Below, piece after piece: positions 1 through 7,172 of a stretch of DNA of 32,840 nt (position 1 is the first letter of the stretch; the number at the start of each line of letters is the position of its first letter). The stretch is from a virus, in IMG/VR virus record IMGVR_UViG_3300005582_000056, positions 1-32,840 of that record. One strand, 5' to 3'. Position numbers and translations under genes: made by a program. The notes below the pieces were generated by a model. The model ran no database searches and was not told the origin of the DNA. It was given only the letters and a program-made list of their open reading frames with translations.

Positions 1-2
1 TA

Positions 3-854
3 AGGAATTACAACCGCTATTTGACATCTTCGGAGTTATTAGAAACACTTGCGGACTCGGTTTCTATAAACCCCCACTACACATATAAGGAACACTCTAA
101 GGTATTAGGTGCTAGAATGGGAAAGACAATCCCTATTATACCAATAGATACTCTAAAGATATTAGAGGAGATAGAGAAACAAAAAGGTAAGATTCCTTTT
201 TCAGGCGTTAAGGATGTAGAGTGGGAAATTAATGGAGAGAACCTATCAGGCTTAATCAATCAGATTATATGGACATTATCCCCTAATGCTGCAAAACCAT
301 TAGATACATATAAGGTATTTGATTTAAATCTTTCCGCAGATTACTCCATAACTGCCATACCCGTAGAGCCATTAGATAAGGATGCGAGAGTACCTGAAGA
401 TAAACTGGCTAATAACATTAAGATAATTAACGATAGGTTAGCACAATTGAATTCCGATTTTCAATCTATTAAGGATATATTCTACTTTGGGAAGATTACA
501 CCTACCTCAACAACTAAATATACTATTCTTGCTTCCGCAGATTCGGGAGATGATATATCCGTTCAAGTGGTGAGCAAATCGTCTACCGTAGTAGATAAGC
601 AACCCCTCGTATCCACATCTCAATCCGATGCCGCCCAAGCTAAAGCAGATGATTTGGCGCAAAAGGTAGAGCAGGCTCAAACGGATTTACAAAAGAAGAT
701 TGACCAAACGGAGAACACTATTAAAACTGCTCAAGCGGGCGATACGGCCGCTCAATCGGAATTAAGAAGGCAATTACTCCAAGCACAACAAAACCTAACG
801 AATACAAACGCATCGCTCCTAAGTAGATTAAAAGCGAAAGGAATTGATATATAA
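3..854 (+). CDS. Coiled-coil phage protein, 5' end outside the window
   Basis: The reading frame is open to the first bases of the window and the only in-window initiator is a TTG at 21, so the gene probably starts upstream and about 284 residues are visible. The N-terminal half is mixed and matches no family I recognise. From about residue 200 the protein becomes Ala/Gln/Lys-rich with a heptad-like pattern, so the last 80 residues are probably a coiled coil. That fits a fibrous or scaffolding virion component. Its base composition is less AT-rich than the island that follows at 1125. A 46-residue membrane protein gene follows after 9 bases. Function unknown; virion-associated is only an inference from context. 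Confidence 0.7.
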   Translation, partial: RNYNRYLTSSELLETLADSVSINPHYTYKEHSKVLGARMGKTIPIIPIDTLKILEEIEKQKGKIPFSGVKDVEWEINGENLSGLINQIIWTLSPNAAKPLDTYKVFDLNLSADYSITAIPVEPLDKDARVPEDKLANNIKIINDRLAQLNSDFQSIKDIFYFGKITPTSTTKYTILASADSGDDISVQVVSKSSTVVDKQPLVSTSQSDAAQAKADDLAQKVEQAQTDLQKKIDQTENTIKTAQAGDTAAQSELRRQLLQAQQNLTNTNASLLSRLKAKGIDI

Positions 855-863
855 TAAAATAGT

Positions 864-1004
864 ATGAAAAGATTCGGAGATATCGCTACTATGATAACCC
901 TATTACCATTGATAATAGGAGTGGCAGTATTGGTTGGTTTATACTTTATGGTACGTTTTCCCCTATGGTGGATACAAAGAGCGTTAAAGACGAGGAAAAG
1001 GTGA
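864..1004 (+). CDS. Small single-span membrane protein (46 aa)
   Basis: A short frame starts with ATG nine bases after the previous stop and ends with TGA. Residues about 8-31 are a continuous hydrophobic stretch (ITLLPLIIGVAVLVGLYF), followed by an aromatic/basic juxtamembrane segment with two adjacent Trp and a strongly basic C-terminus (KTRKR). This is a single transmembrane helix with the positive end probably cytoplasmic. Size and charge pattern fit a small phage inner-membrane protein such as a holin or spanin accessory, but no family can be assigned. It lies in the same compositional block as the preceding gene and before the spacer that opens the accessory island. Confidence 0.55.
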   Translation: MKRFGDIATMITLLPLIIGVAVLVGLYFMVRFPLWWIQRALKTRKR

Positions 1005-1060
1005 TTAAAGTGTAACTATCAATAGGGATAACAAAAATTTTCTTTAAAAAACGACTCGTT

Positions 1061-1077
1061 CCCCCTACCCCCACCCC
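1061..1077 (+). other. C-rich tract in the spacer before the accessory island
   Basis: The 120-base non-coding spacer 1005-1124 contains CCCCCTACCCCCACCCC, three C-runs of 5, 5 and 4 in a region otherwise rich in A and T. The minus strand therefore carries three close G-runs. It could form a quadruplex-like or triplex-like structure, act as a protein-binding site, or be a recombination scar. No RNA gene or clear terminator hairpin is visible in the spacer. Confidence 0.6.
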
Positions 1078-1083
1078 AAAAAA

Positions 1084-1091
1084 TAAATTTG
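1084..1091 (+). promoter_or_regulatory. Possible -7 box of a promoter for the accessory island
   Basis: TAAATTTG matches the Bacteroidota -7 consensus TAnnTTTG and lies 33 bases before the ATG at 1125. No TTTG is present 20 bases upstream, unlike the three better promoters of this window, so the call is weak. A second partial match (TATATTG) is closer to the start codon. Confidence 0.25.
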
Positions 1092-1124
1092 TAAAAGTTA
1101 ATAATTATTAGTATATTGTAGGTT

Positions 1125-1427
1125 ATGAATATTACAGTCTTAGAGAAGTTAGAAAAAGGATGGATATCTATGGATTGGAAATCATATCTTCCAAAAGCTA
1201 ATCCGACTAAACAAAATCTTTCAGAATTAGTTGATAAGTTAGATAATTGGAAATCCAATAGAAAGTGTAAGGAGATAATATTGATTAAGTATAAGTCTAT
1301 GCCCGCTTATATAACTCTTAAACGAGAGGATTTTAAATCTATGGGTAATTGGTTGATGGGTAGATTAACCGAATTAGAAATGTATGAAGAATGTGCTAAG
1401 TTACATTCTATAAAAAATAAGTTATAA
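1125..1427 (+). CDS. Hypothetical protein (100 aa), first gene of the island
   Basis: A short basic protein starting at the ATG at 1125, the first good start after the C-rich spacer. It contains several Trp residues, a Lys-rich centre and no transmembrane segment, and it is predicted largely helical at both ends. I do not recognise a family. It ends in K-N-K-L, loosely resembling the hydrophobic tails of the island enzymes downstream. One base separates its stop from the ATG of the first oxygenase at 1429, so it is probably co-transcribed and translationally coupled with that gene and may be an accessory or regulatory partner. Confidence 0.65.
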   Translation: MNITVLEKLEKGWISMDWKSYLPKANPTKQNLSELVDKLDNWKSNRKCKEIILIKYKSMPAYITLKREDFKSMGNWLMGRLTELEMYEECAKLHSIKNKL

Positions 1428-1428
1428 T

Positions 1429-1983
1429 ATGGATAGATTGCACACAATTAAAAACTTTCTTAGTAATGAGGAATGTTCTGATATCTTACTAAAATATAAA
1501 GCAGAATTAAACTTAAAGCCAGCTGAAGTAGCTGGTAATAAGGTTACTGATAAACGGAAATCATCCGTAGCATTTATTAATGGGATAGAAGTAATAGATG
1601 AAAGGCTTAAGAATTTATTAAAGAATCTCATACAAATAAAAGGATTTGAAGTAACAGGATTAGGACCATATCAATTTACCGAATATAAAGTCGGTGAGTA
1701 TTATGATTGGCATACCGATTCATCTCCAACAGATGATTTGTATAAAGATAGATTCTGCTCTATTGTAATACAACTAAATGATGTATATGATGGTGGTTAC
1801 CTACAATTAAAAGATGAGAGTGGGGATAATACTATTCAATTAGATAAAGGTATTGGTACAATGTATATATTTTATTCAAATATAAGACATAGGGTAATGC
1901 CAGTTACCAATGGTGTAAGATATTCTTTGGTTAATTGGGTATCTCTTAGAAAATTAGATAATTTTAAAAAAACACTCATATAA
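1429..1983 (+). CDS. 2-oxoglutarate/Fe(II)-dependent oxygenase (prolyl 4-hydroxylase type)
   Basis: The 184-residue protein has the double-stranded beta-helix signature of Fe(II)/2-oxoglutarate hydroxylases. The HxD metal motif is H95-T96-D97 (YDWHTDSS), the distal metal His is H154 (RHRV) and the 2-oxoglutarate-binding Arg is R164 (GVRYSLVNWV). The core strand pattern with 'GGYLQL' is typical of the P4Hc/PKHD group, which hydroxylates prolyl or other residues in peptides or small substrates with loss of CO2 from 2-oxoglutarate. The substrate is unknown. It ends in K-K-T-L-I and overlaps the halogenase gene by one base (TAATG). It is one of five such oxygenases in the island, all clearly diverged from one another. 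Confidence 0.9.
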   Translation: MDRLHTIKNFLSNEECSDILLKYKAELNLKPAEVAGNKVTDKRKSSVAFINGIEVIDERLKNLLKNLIQIKGFEVTGLGPYQFTEYKVGEYYDWHTDSSPTDDLYKDRFCSIVIQLNDVYDGGYLQLKDESGDNTIQLDKGIGTMYIFYSNIRHRVMPVTNGVRYSLVNWVSLRKLDNFKKTLI

Positions 1984-3200
1984 TGAAGAACATTGTAATA
2001 GTTGGTGGTGGAACTGCGGGTTGGTTAAGTGCTTTCTTTTTTAAAAAAAAGTATCCAAAATATAGCATATCATTAATTGAAAGTACTTCTATTGGAATAT
2101 TGGGCGCCGGCGAAGGTGGTACTCCAAATCTACGTTCATTATTAATAGATGATTTTGGGTTCGATGAAGATGAATTTTTAGAAAAAGTAAATGGCACAAA
2201 AAAATACGGAATCATATTTGATGGTTGGCATAATAACAAAACGCATTCTTTTGTACATGGGTTTGGGTATGATGGATTAGAAAATGATTTATATTCATAT
2301 CATTTTAATGCTAGATTGTTTGCTGAATATTTAAAAGATAAAAGTATAGATAAGGGTGTTGCTCATATAGATGATGAAGTATTGAATTTTGTACAAACCA
2401 ATAACCAAATAAGTAAAATACTTCTAAAAAGTGGAAATGAAATAGAAGTTGATTTTGTTATCGATTGTTCCGGCTTTCATAGATTAGTAATTGGTAATTT
2501 ATATAATTCAAAGTGGAATTCATATGAAGATGAACTATTAGTAAATTCAGCTATCCCCTTTTTCATAAACGAACCAACCAATGATATAAAGCAACGAACA
2601 ATTGCACAAGCGATTGAATGGGGTTGGATGTGGAAAATACCTTTACAAAATAGATGGGGATGTGGATATCTTTATAATGATACAATAATAGATGATGAAT
2701 TTATTAAAAAAGAAATCGAAAGATTATATAAGGATAAAGATATACAAATAAACAAAAAAATAAAATTTAATGCCGGTTCGTATGAAGATGTGTGGGTAGA
2801 AAATTCTATTGCTATCGGATTATCTAGTGGGTTTTTAGAACCATTAGAAGCAACATCTATAATGACAATTATATTTCAGTTAAGACGATTACCCTCTGAT
2901 ATATTTGATTATTCAAATAAAGATACATACAATCATAAAATAAGGAAATGTAATTATCAAAACATGCTTTTTCTAAGACATCATTATAATTGTAGTAGAA
3001 CCGATACTATGTTTTGGAAAACATATCAGAATAAAAAATTGCCCGAATTGCTAGAAAGCATATACTCTACATTAAATAGTGGTAACATACCAATATCATA
3101 TACGTTTGGAATAGATAACGATACTATAACATTTACAAAAGAGCAATATAAGCACATTTTCTACAATAACTTTTTAAAGAAAGAAAAGACTCTTATATGA
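1983..3200 (+). CDS. Flavin-dependent tryptophan-halogenase-like protein
   Basis: 405 residues with the hallmarks of FAD-dependent tryptophan halogenases (PrnA/RebH group). These are the N-terminal dinucleotide fold GGGTAGW (residues 8-14), the second FAD loop GAGEGGTP (41-48), a Lys aligned with the catalytic lysine in T-K-K-Y-G-I (K74), the diagnostic WxWxIP motif at 215-220, and the conserved G-F-L-E-P-L-E-A-T-S segment at 283-292. Known members use FADH2, O2 and chloride or bromide to make hypohalous acid and halogenate Trp, peptide-bound Trp or other aromatics. This protein is about 100 residues shorter than typical free-Trp halogenases, which mainly trims the C-terminal substrate-binding part, so its substrate may differ. 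It overlaps the next gene by ATGA and ends K-T-L-I. Confidence 0.92.
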   Translation: MKNIVIVGGGTAGWLSAFFFKKKYPKYSISLIESTSIGILGAGEGGTPNLRSLLIDDFGFDEDEFLEKVNGTKKYGIIFDGWHNNKTHSFVHGFGYDGLENDLYSYHFNARLFAEYLKDKSIDKGVAHIDDEVLNFVQTNNQISKILLKSGNEIEVDFVIDCSGFHRLVIGNLYNSKWNSYEDELLVNSAIPFFINEPTNDIKQRTIAQAIEWGWMWKIPLQNRWGCGYLYNDTIIDDEFIKKEIERLYKDKDIQINKKIKFNAGSYEDVWVENSIAIGLSSGFLEPLEATSIMTIIFQLRRLPSDIFDYSNKDTYNHKIRKCNYQNMLFLRHHYNCSRTDTMFWKTYQNKKLPELLESIYSTLNSGNIPISYTFGIDNDTITFTKEQYKHIFYNNFLKKEKTLI

Positions 3201-3838
3201 ACAACATAAAAGAAATAGAATTTAGTCCTACATTATCCATATGGAAATCTAAATTTGATGTATCAAATAAAGATAAAATATTATCAGAGTGCGAAGAACT
3301 TATAAAAAATAAACCAAAAGTAAACACAGATGGTTATGCTTACTATATAAATAACGGACTAAAATACAATGGTTATGTTGATATAGAAATAAAAAAAGAA
3401 TTAGATTCAATTATGTGTAGTGGAATAAACGCATGTATCGATATACACAATCAAAAATTTAATGAAATAAAAACAGATGTTTGGGTAAACGTTGTTAGAG
3501 CACAAAATCCGGTACAAAAAAATTATAAAACAAATGGTTCGTTAGTATTTCATAACCACGTTGAATTAAATATATTAAATAAATTACCGCCTCCACTTTA
3601 TACATTTGTTTGTTACATACAAATGCCAGATAATTTATTGGGAGATGATGCTGTATTATTTATGGAAGATGTTGATAAATCGGTATTTTCAATACTACCA
3701 GATGAGGGTGATATATTAATTATGAAAGGAGATTTACCTCACGTACCAAATTATTCTCCCAATTCTACAAAAGATAGAGTTGTTTTAGCTGGCAGTATAA
3801 GAATGGATTTTTCTAAATTAAACAAAAGCTTAATATGA
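3197..3838 (+). CDS. 2-oxoglutarate/Fe(II) oxygenase-like protein (phage type)
   Basis: 213 residues resembling the 'putative 2OG-Fe(II) oxygenase' family common in phages. Candidate metal ligands are H119 or H121 in F-H-N-H-V-E and H182 in L-P-H-V-P, with R194 (KDRVVLAGSIRMDF) as the 2-oxoglutarate anchor. 'DEGDILIMKGDLPH' fits the strand leading to the distal His. The first ligand motif is HxH-V-E rather than the usual HxD, so metal binding should be viewed with some caution. The gene overlaps both neighbours by 4 bases (ATGA), implying translational coupling. It ends in N-K-S-L-I like its neighbours. Confidence 0.8.
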   Translation: MNNIKEIEFSPTLSIWKSKFDVSNKDKILSECEELIKNKPKVNTDGYAYYINNGLKYNGYVDIEIKKELDSIMCSGINACIDIHNQKFNEIKTDVWVNVVRAQNPVQKNYKTNGSLVFHNHVELNILNKLPPPLYTFVCYIQMPDNLLGDDAVLFMEDVDKSVFSILPDEGDILIMKGDLPHVPNYSPNSTKDRVVLAGSIRMDFSKLNKSLI

Positions 3839-4452
3839 TTGAAAAAATATATGTTTTTGATGATATAATAACTAACGAAGAACAAGATGAAATGCTTCAG
3901 TTTGTCAAAACAACAAACATGGAATGGACTTTTGAAAAAAATATAACGGGAAAGTATGGTAACAAAGATGATAAATTTTATCCAGCAAACGTTTTACCAA
4001 AAATTAGATTAAATAATCATCAGATAGATACGTTAATAACCAAAATACAATATAATGCAGTTCAAAAATTAAATCTAAAGTTTATTGAAAATTATAGATA
4101 CAAAATAAATTGGACAAAACCATTAGGATTTGAATATGATGTTAAAGATTTAATGCATGTAGATAGTGATATACAACATATAGCAATGGTTTATTATATT
4201 AACGATACCACAGGAAATACATTTATATATGATAATATTGATGGTAATAATGTTGAAATAAATTCTAAATATAGATACAACGATATTGATTATTCTAAAT
4301 TAACTTTAACAAAAAGTATTGAACCAAAACAGGGTAGGGTAGTGGTTTTTAATGGAGCGTTACATCACCATGGTTCTTATCCTAAAACAAACGATAGATA
4401 CATAATAAATTTTAATTTTGTTGCAAAAGAAAAAAGTAAATCTTTATTATAA
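3835..4452 (+). CDS. 2-oxoglutarate/Fe(II)-dependent oxygenase
   Basis: The 205-residue protein carries H108-V-D110 (MHVDSD), a strand 'HIAMVYYINDTTGNTFIY', a distal His within H177-H178-H179-G-S-Y, and R188 in N-D-R-Y-I-I-N-F. This is the usual facial triad plus 2-oxoglutarate Arg. It is a hydroxylase-like enzyme of the P4Hc superfamily, distinct from the two upstream copies in spacing and N-terminus. The substrate cannot be read from the sequence. It overlaps the upstream gene by 4 bases and the sulfotransferase gene by one base (TAATG), and ends K-S-L-L. Confidence 0.85.
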   Translation: MIEKIYVFDDIITNEEQDEMLQFVKTTNMEWTFEKNITGKYGNKDDKFYPANVLPKIRLNNHQIDTLITKIQYNAVQKLNLKFIENYRYKINWTKPLGFEYDVKDLMHVDSDIQHIAMVYYINDTTGNTFIYDNIDGNNVEINSKYRYNDIDYSKLTLTKSIEPKQGRVVVFNGALHHHGSYPKTNDRYIINFNFVAKEKSKSLL

Positions 4453-5177
4453 TGTTAATAGAAAATAAATTCATTTATCTAAATTTACCAAGATGCGCAT
4501 CAACATCTTTCCACATAGCTTGTCTTAAATATGGATTGGATATTAAATACTATGATGATATATTTCATACATTAAATCCTCCTAAAATAGATAAGAATGC
4601 TAATAATGAGATAATAGCAGATAGTTTAACACATTCACACGAAAGGTTATTTAATTTAAAGAAAAAGTTTGGAAAAGATGTTCCTGTTATTGCTGTTAAA
4701 CGTAATCCATACGATAGGTATATATCTTTATGGAAACACATAATAGATGAATTGTATAGGGTTGGTGAGATGGAAACATTCGAAATATTTAAATCACTTA
4801 CGACAGATGATTTACTATCATATACCGAATTAGATTTATCTTCCAATGATACTAAATATCCAGCTATTAATAAGTTTTTTAAAAGGAATGGTGTTCCTAA
4901 AACAGTACCATATGTAACTGCTATGATATATATAATGATGAGTCCAACTTCACATTATCACAACCACGATAAATCAATAATTTGGTTTGATATAAAAAAA
5001 TTGAATGAATTAGAAGAATGGGTTTCTAAAAAATTAGAATTTGATTTTAAATTAGAGAAAACAAATTCAAGTCAACATTTTGAATGTACTATTATAAATG
5101 ATGAATATTTTAGAAAAAAATATGATTCTATTTATAAAAATTATGATAGCCCAAAAAATATCAAATCTTTAATATGA
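4452..5177 (+). CDS. Sulfotransferase-like protein
   Basis: 241 residues with the two nucleotide-binding elements of PAPS-dependent sulfotransferases. The 5'-phosphosulfate loop is L-P-R-C-A-S-T-S (residues 12-19), right after the first beta-strand. The 3'-phosphate motif is K-R-N-P-Y-D-R-Y-I-S (R84 to S92). Known relatives transfer sulfate from 3'-phosphoadenylyl sulfate to hydroxyls of sugars, lipids or tyrosine. The acceptor here is unknown, and no PAPS-synthesis gene is seen in the window, so the donor would come from the host. It is coupled to the oxygenase before it and to a Cys-rich small protein after it by ATGA, and ends I-K-S-L-I. Confidence 0.85.
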   Translation: MLIENKFIYLNLPRCASTSFHIACLKYGLDIKYYDDIFHTLNPPKIDKNANNEIIADSLTHSHERLFNLKKKFGKDVPVIAVKRNPYDRYISLWKHIIDELYRVGEMETFEIFKSLTTDDLLSYTELDLSSNDTKYPAINKFFKRNGVPKTVPYVTAMIYIMMSPTSHYHNHDKSIIWFDIKKLNELEEWVSKKLEFDFKLEKTNSSQHFECTIINDEYFRKKYDSIYKNYDSPKNIKSLI

Positions 5178-5461
5178 TTAATTTTAAAGAAATATTTGTA
5201 GCTTGGCAAACCGCAGCAAGACCAACTCCATTCCAATCTAAAGTTGCTAAAGACCGTTTAGATGTATGTATTAAATGTCCGTTTAAAAAAGAAATCTTTG
5301 AAAAGAAACAATGGTCAGCTGTTTGTGGGAAATGTGGATGCCCGTTAAAAGCAAAAATATTTTCTCAAGAAGTAAACCCATGTCCTATGGGATATTGGAA
5401 TGAGCCTGATAAAAAGAATAGTATAGGTTTTAAATTAAAGGATAAAAAAACTTTTTTATAG
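5174..5461 (+). CDS. Small zinc-ribbon-like Cys-rich protein (95 aa)
   Basis: Six cysteines are arranged as C32-x2-C35, C51-x2-C54-x-C56 and C70 (CIKCPFKK, CGKCGCPLKAK, CPMGYW). This suggests one structural zinc site of rubredoxin or zinc-ribbon type plus extra thiols. The pattern C-G-K-C-G-C-P-L and the C-P-x-G-x-W ending recur in small uncharacterised phage proteins I recall from large marine phages, but no function is established. It may be a nucleic-acid-binding or protein-binding adaptor. It starts inside the stop codon of the sulfotransferase and ends K-K-T-F-L. A candidate late promoter follows directly, so it closes the first transcription block of the island. Confidence 0.75.
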   Translation: MINFKEIFVAWQTAARPTPFQSKVAKDRLDVCIKCPFKKEIFEKKQWSAVCGKCGCPLKAKIFSQEVNPCPMGYWNEPDKKNSIGFKLKDKKTFL

Positions 5462-5466
5462 AAATT

Positions 5467-5484
5467 GGATATTTATAATAAACA
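5467..5484 (+). promoter_or_regulatory. Candidate late promoter element, copy 1
   Basis: GGATATTTATAATAAACA lies 12 bases before the ATG at 5497. An identical 18-mer is found at 27508-27525 before the giant tail gene, and a variant at 32810-32828. Both exact copies occupy short intergenic gaps directly upstream of a start codon, which argues for a regulatory rather than a coding origin. Recognition by the gp55-like sigma factor encoded at 16174 is an inference. Confidence 0.55.
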
Positions 5485-5496
5485 TTAAATAAAGAT

Positions 5497-6984
5497 ATGA
5501 AAGGAACTATTATTGGCACTGACCTATTACAAAAGGGAAACGATGTACAGGTTATAGAAATAAATACAAACACTACTATATTCAATGATGGTGCTAATTT
5601 ATTAGATTATGATGCTCTTTTTGAGGTATTAAATTCTAATAACATAGAAGAATTGCACTTTATCTATACCGCTGGAAGTAGCTTTTTACCAACAAACGCT
5701 AGTTCTTTTGTATTTGAAGATAAGTTAAAAGAAAAATGTTTAGAGAACAATATAACATATCACAATTATGTAGTACCTCAAAACTCTGTTACCGTACCTT
5801 ACATAGAAGATGCACCAAACAAATTTATTTTAAGACAAGCATTTGATACAACCGCATTAGTTGATGATACATATTGTGCTAATAAGTACGAATTTATTAA
5901 TCTTATGAGTGGTTCTGGTATAGTTCCTAAAACATTTTTTAATGATGAAGTTTTGGGTGTTGATGAAATATCTGTTGTAGATTTGAACAACCCAAATCAT
6001 CCAAACTATGTTGTAAAAGCTAAAATCCCAACCTATGATATAACTTCTTATCCAGAACTTTATGAGTTAGGTACTCAGGAAGAATTGGATACATTAAAAC
6101 AATCTATTCCTTCTGATTATTTATTGCAAGAGTTTATATATGATGAGGAAAATATAGTAGATGGTAGATGGTCTGTAATAAGAAGTATTGATATTATATA
6201 TGGTGGTGAGCTTGATGTTATTAATATGGGAGGATATACCCAAACAACAATTATACCATTAACTTTTTCGGTTAACGAATTTGTAGAAAATACTAAAAAG
6301 TACAATCAAAAAACGAGATATAAATACATTAATAAACAATTATATAATACATCTAAAATAGATTTCCACGTAGATGATGAAACACAAATTTTATCATACG
6401 ATGGTACATTGGCTGATGTAGACACTATTCAGTTAGGTTCTTTTATTAAATCATTAGATTTTACCGATTTAGATGGAAGGTCACCAAATGATGCAGAAGA
6501 TATAACTGCTTTTGGATGGGATGGTACATTAGCAAAAACAATTGAAACGCTTACTGAAGTTTCCTCTTCGCTTGTGGGAATGCAATCCGCATCTGTTGAT
6601 ACAATATACATAAGAATTACATTAGAAAATGGTTTAATGTGGGATGATGCTCCATCTGCAACCTATTACTTTGAAGAAGTTAATTCATTATCTACTAGAT
6701 GGGATAGAGTGAACAATATGGTTGTTGGCGATAAATTAGTTGTAAGAAATAATTCTACAAATGAATTAGAAACTGTTGAGATAACTAATTTAGAAATGGT
6801 ACATGCACAAAAAACAATATATCAATTAGATTATGAACCATCGGATATTTTCTTAGTTGATATTGGCGATGGATTGTTTGGATTGATGCACAACGCATGT
6901 TGGTGTTGTTATAACCCATGCGGGCATTGGTGTTGTGATGGTGGTTGTCCAACGTGTGACCAAGGCCTTCCCCCAAAACTTTAA
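5497..6984 (+). CDS. Hint-domain (intein-like) protein with Cys-rich C-terminal tail
   Basis: Three parts can be read in this 495-residue protein. Residues 1-285 start with a short alpha/beta segment (G-T-D-L-L and I-E-I-N-T-N) and resemble ATP-grasp-like proteins I recall from phages, a tentative call. Residues about 290-466 look like a Hint domain: D-E-T-Q-I-L-S-Y-D-G at the start, V-G-D-K-L-V in the middle, then I-Y-Q-L-D-Y-E-P-S-D-I-F-L-V and a terminal M-H-N (His465-Asn466), the residues that cyclise Asn in inteins. Residues 467-495 are a tail with eight Cys. The usual first Cys/Ser nucleophile appears to be His291, so full splicing is unlikely, while Asn-driven C-terminal cleavage remains possible. 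It lacks the K-x-S-L-I tail of its neighbours and is preceded by a candidate late promoter. Confidence 0.7.
   Translation: MKGTIIGTDLLQKGNDVQVIEINTNTTIFNDGANLLDYDALFEVLNSNNIEELHFIYTAGSSFLPTNASSFVFEDKLKEKCLENNITYHNYVVPQNSVTVPYIEDAPNKFILRQAFDTTALVDDTYCANKYEFINLMSGSGIVPKTFFNDEVLGVDEISVVDLNNPNHPNYVVKAKIPTYDITSYPELYELGTQEELDTLKQSIPSDYLLQEFIYDEENIVDGRWSVIRSIDIIYGGELDVINMGGYTQTTIIPLTFSVNEFVENTKKYNQKTRYKYINKQLYNTSKIDFHVDDETQILSYDGTLADVDTIQLGSFIKSLDFTDLDGRSPNDAEDITAFGWDGTLAKTIETLTEVSSSLVGMQSASVDTIYIRITLENGLMWDDAPSATYYFEEVNSLSTRWDRVNNMVVGDKLVVRNNSTNELETVEITNLEMVHAQKTIYQLDYEPSDIFLVDIGDGLFGLMHNACWCCYNPCGHWCCDGGCPTCDQGLPPKL
6895..6981 (+). other. Cys-rich 29-residue tail after the Hint His-Asn
   Basis: The tail holds eight cysteines in 29 residues, including two tandem W-C-C-x-x-x-C units (W-C-C-Y-N-P-C and W-C-C-D-G-G-C) and a final C-P-T-C. 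It could bind zinc or iron, form disulfides, or be a releasable peptide if Asn466 cyclises. It contains two Trp, one Tyr, Pro, Asn and Asp, so it has plausible target residues for the island's modifying enzymes. This part is composition and position only; release is not shown. Confidence 0.6.
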
Positions 6985-7015
6985 TTAAAATAAAAAAATA
7001 TAAATAATAATTAAT

Positions 7016-7156
7016 ATGTCACAAAATAATAGAGTAGAAAGACCGGCAACAACAATTAAATCAATTGTAAGTCCTTTAACTGTAGATACCAAAGTTAAGA
7101 TTGCGGCAGCTTTTCAATTAATTGTAAATAAAATTAAGGAAAAGCATTTATCATAA
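7016..7156 (+). CDS. Small hypothetical protein (46 aa)
   Basis: The ATG at 7016 opens a 46-residue frame (starting M-S-Q-N-N-R-V-E-R-P) that ends at the TAA at 7154-7156. It sits between the Hint protein and the first SGNH gene, with 31 and 16 bases of spacing. The N-terminal half is polar with Pro and Thr. The second half (V-K-I-A-A-A-F-Q-L-I-V-N-K-I) can form an amphipathic helix. It has no Cys or transmembrane segment. I recognise no family. Its position suits a small partner protein or a modified peptide, but nothing in the sequence decides this. It is co-oriented with its neighbours and probably transcribed from the promoter at 5467. Confidence 0.5.
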   Translation: MSQNNRVERPATTIKSIVSPLTVDTKVKIAAAFQLIVNKIKEKHLS

Positions 7157-7172
7157 TTCTAATTTATGAGTT

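Noticed and set aside
1019-1258. Minus-strand frame across the spacer and the 100-residue gene
   Set aside because: It is antisense to a better gene, its N-terminal half has no plausible protein pattern, and no other gene uses the minus strand.
6364-6894. Full self-splicing intein
   Set aside because: The first residue position of the Hint domain is not Cys or Ser and the residue after the final Asn is Ala, so two-sided splicing is unlikely. Only C-terminal cleavage is retained as a hypothesis.
6999-7006. Exact T4 late-promoter octamer TATAAATA
   Set aside because: It lies only 9 bases before the ATG at 7016, leaving almost no leader, and such octamers are expected by chance in this AT-rich DNA. 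The repeated 18-mer is a better late-promoter candidate.
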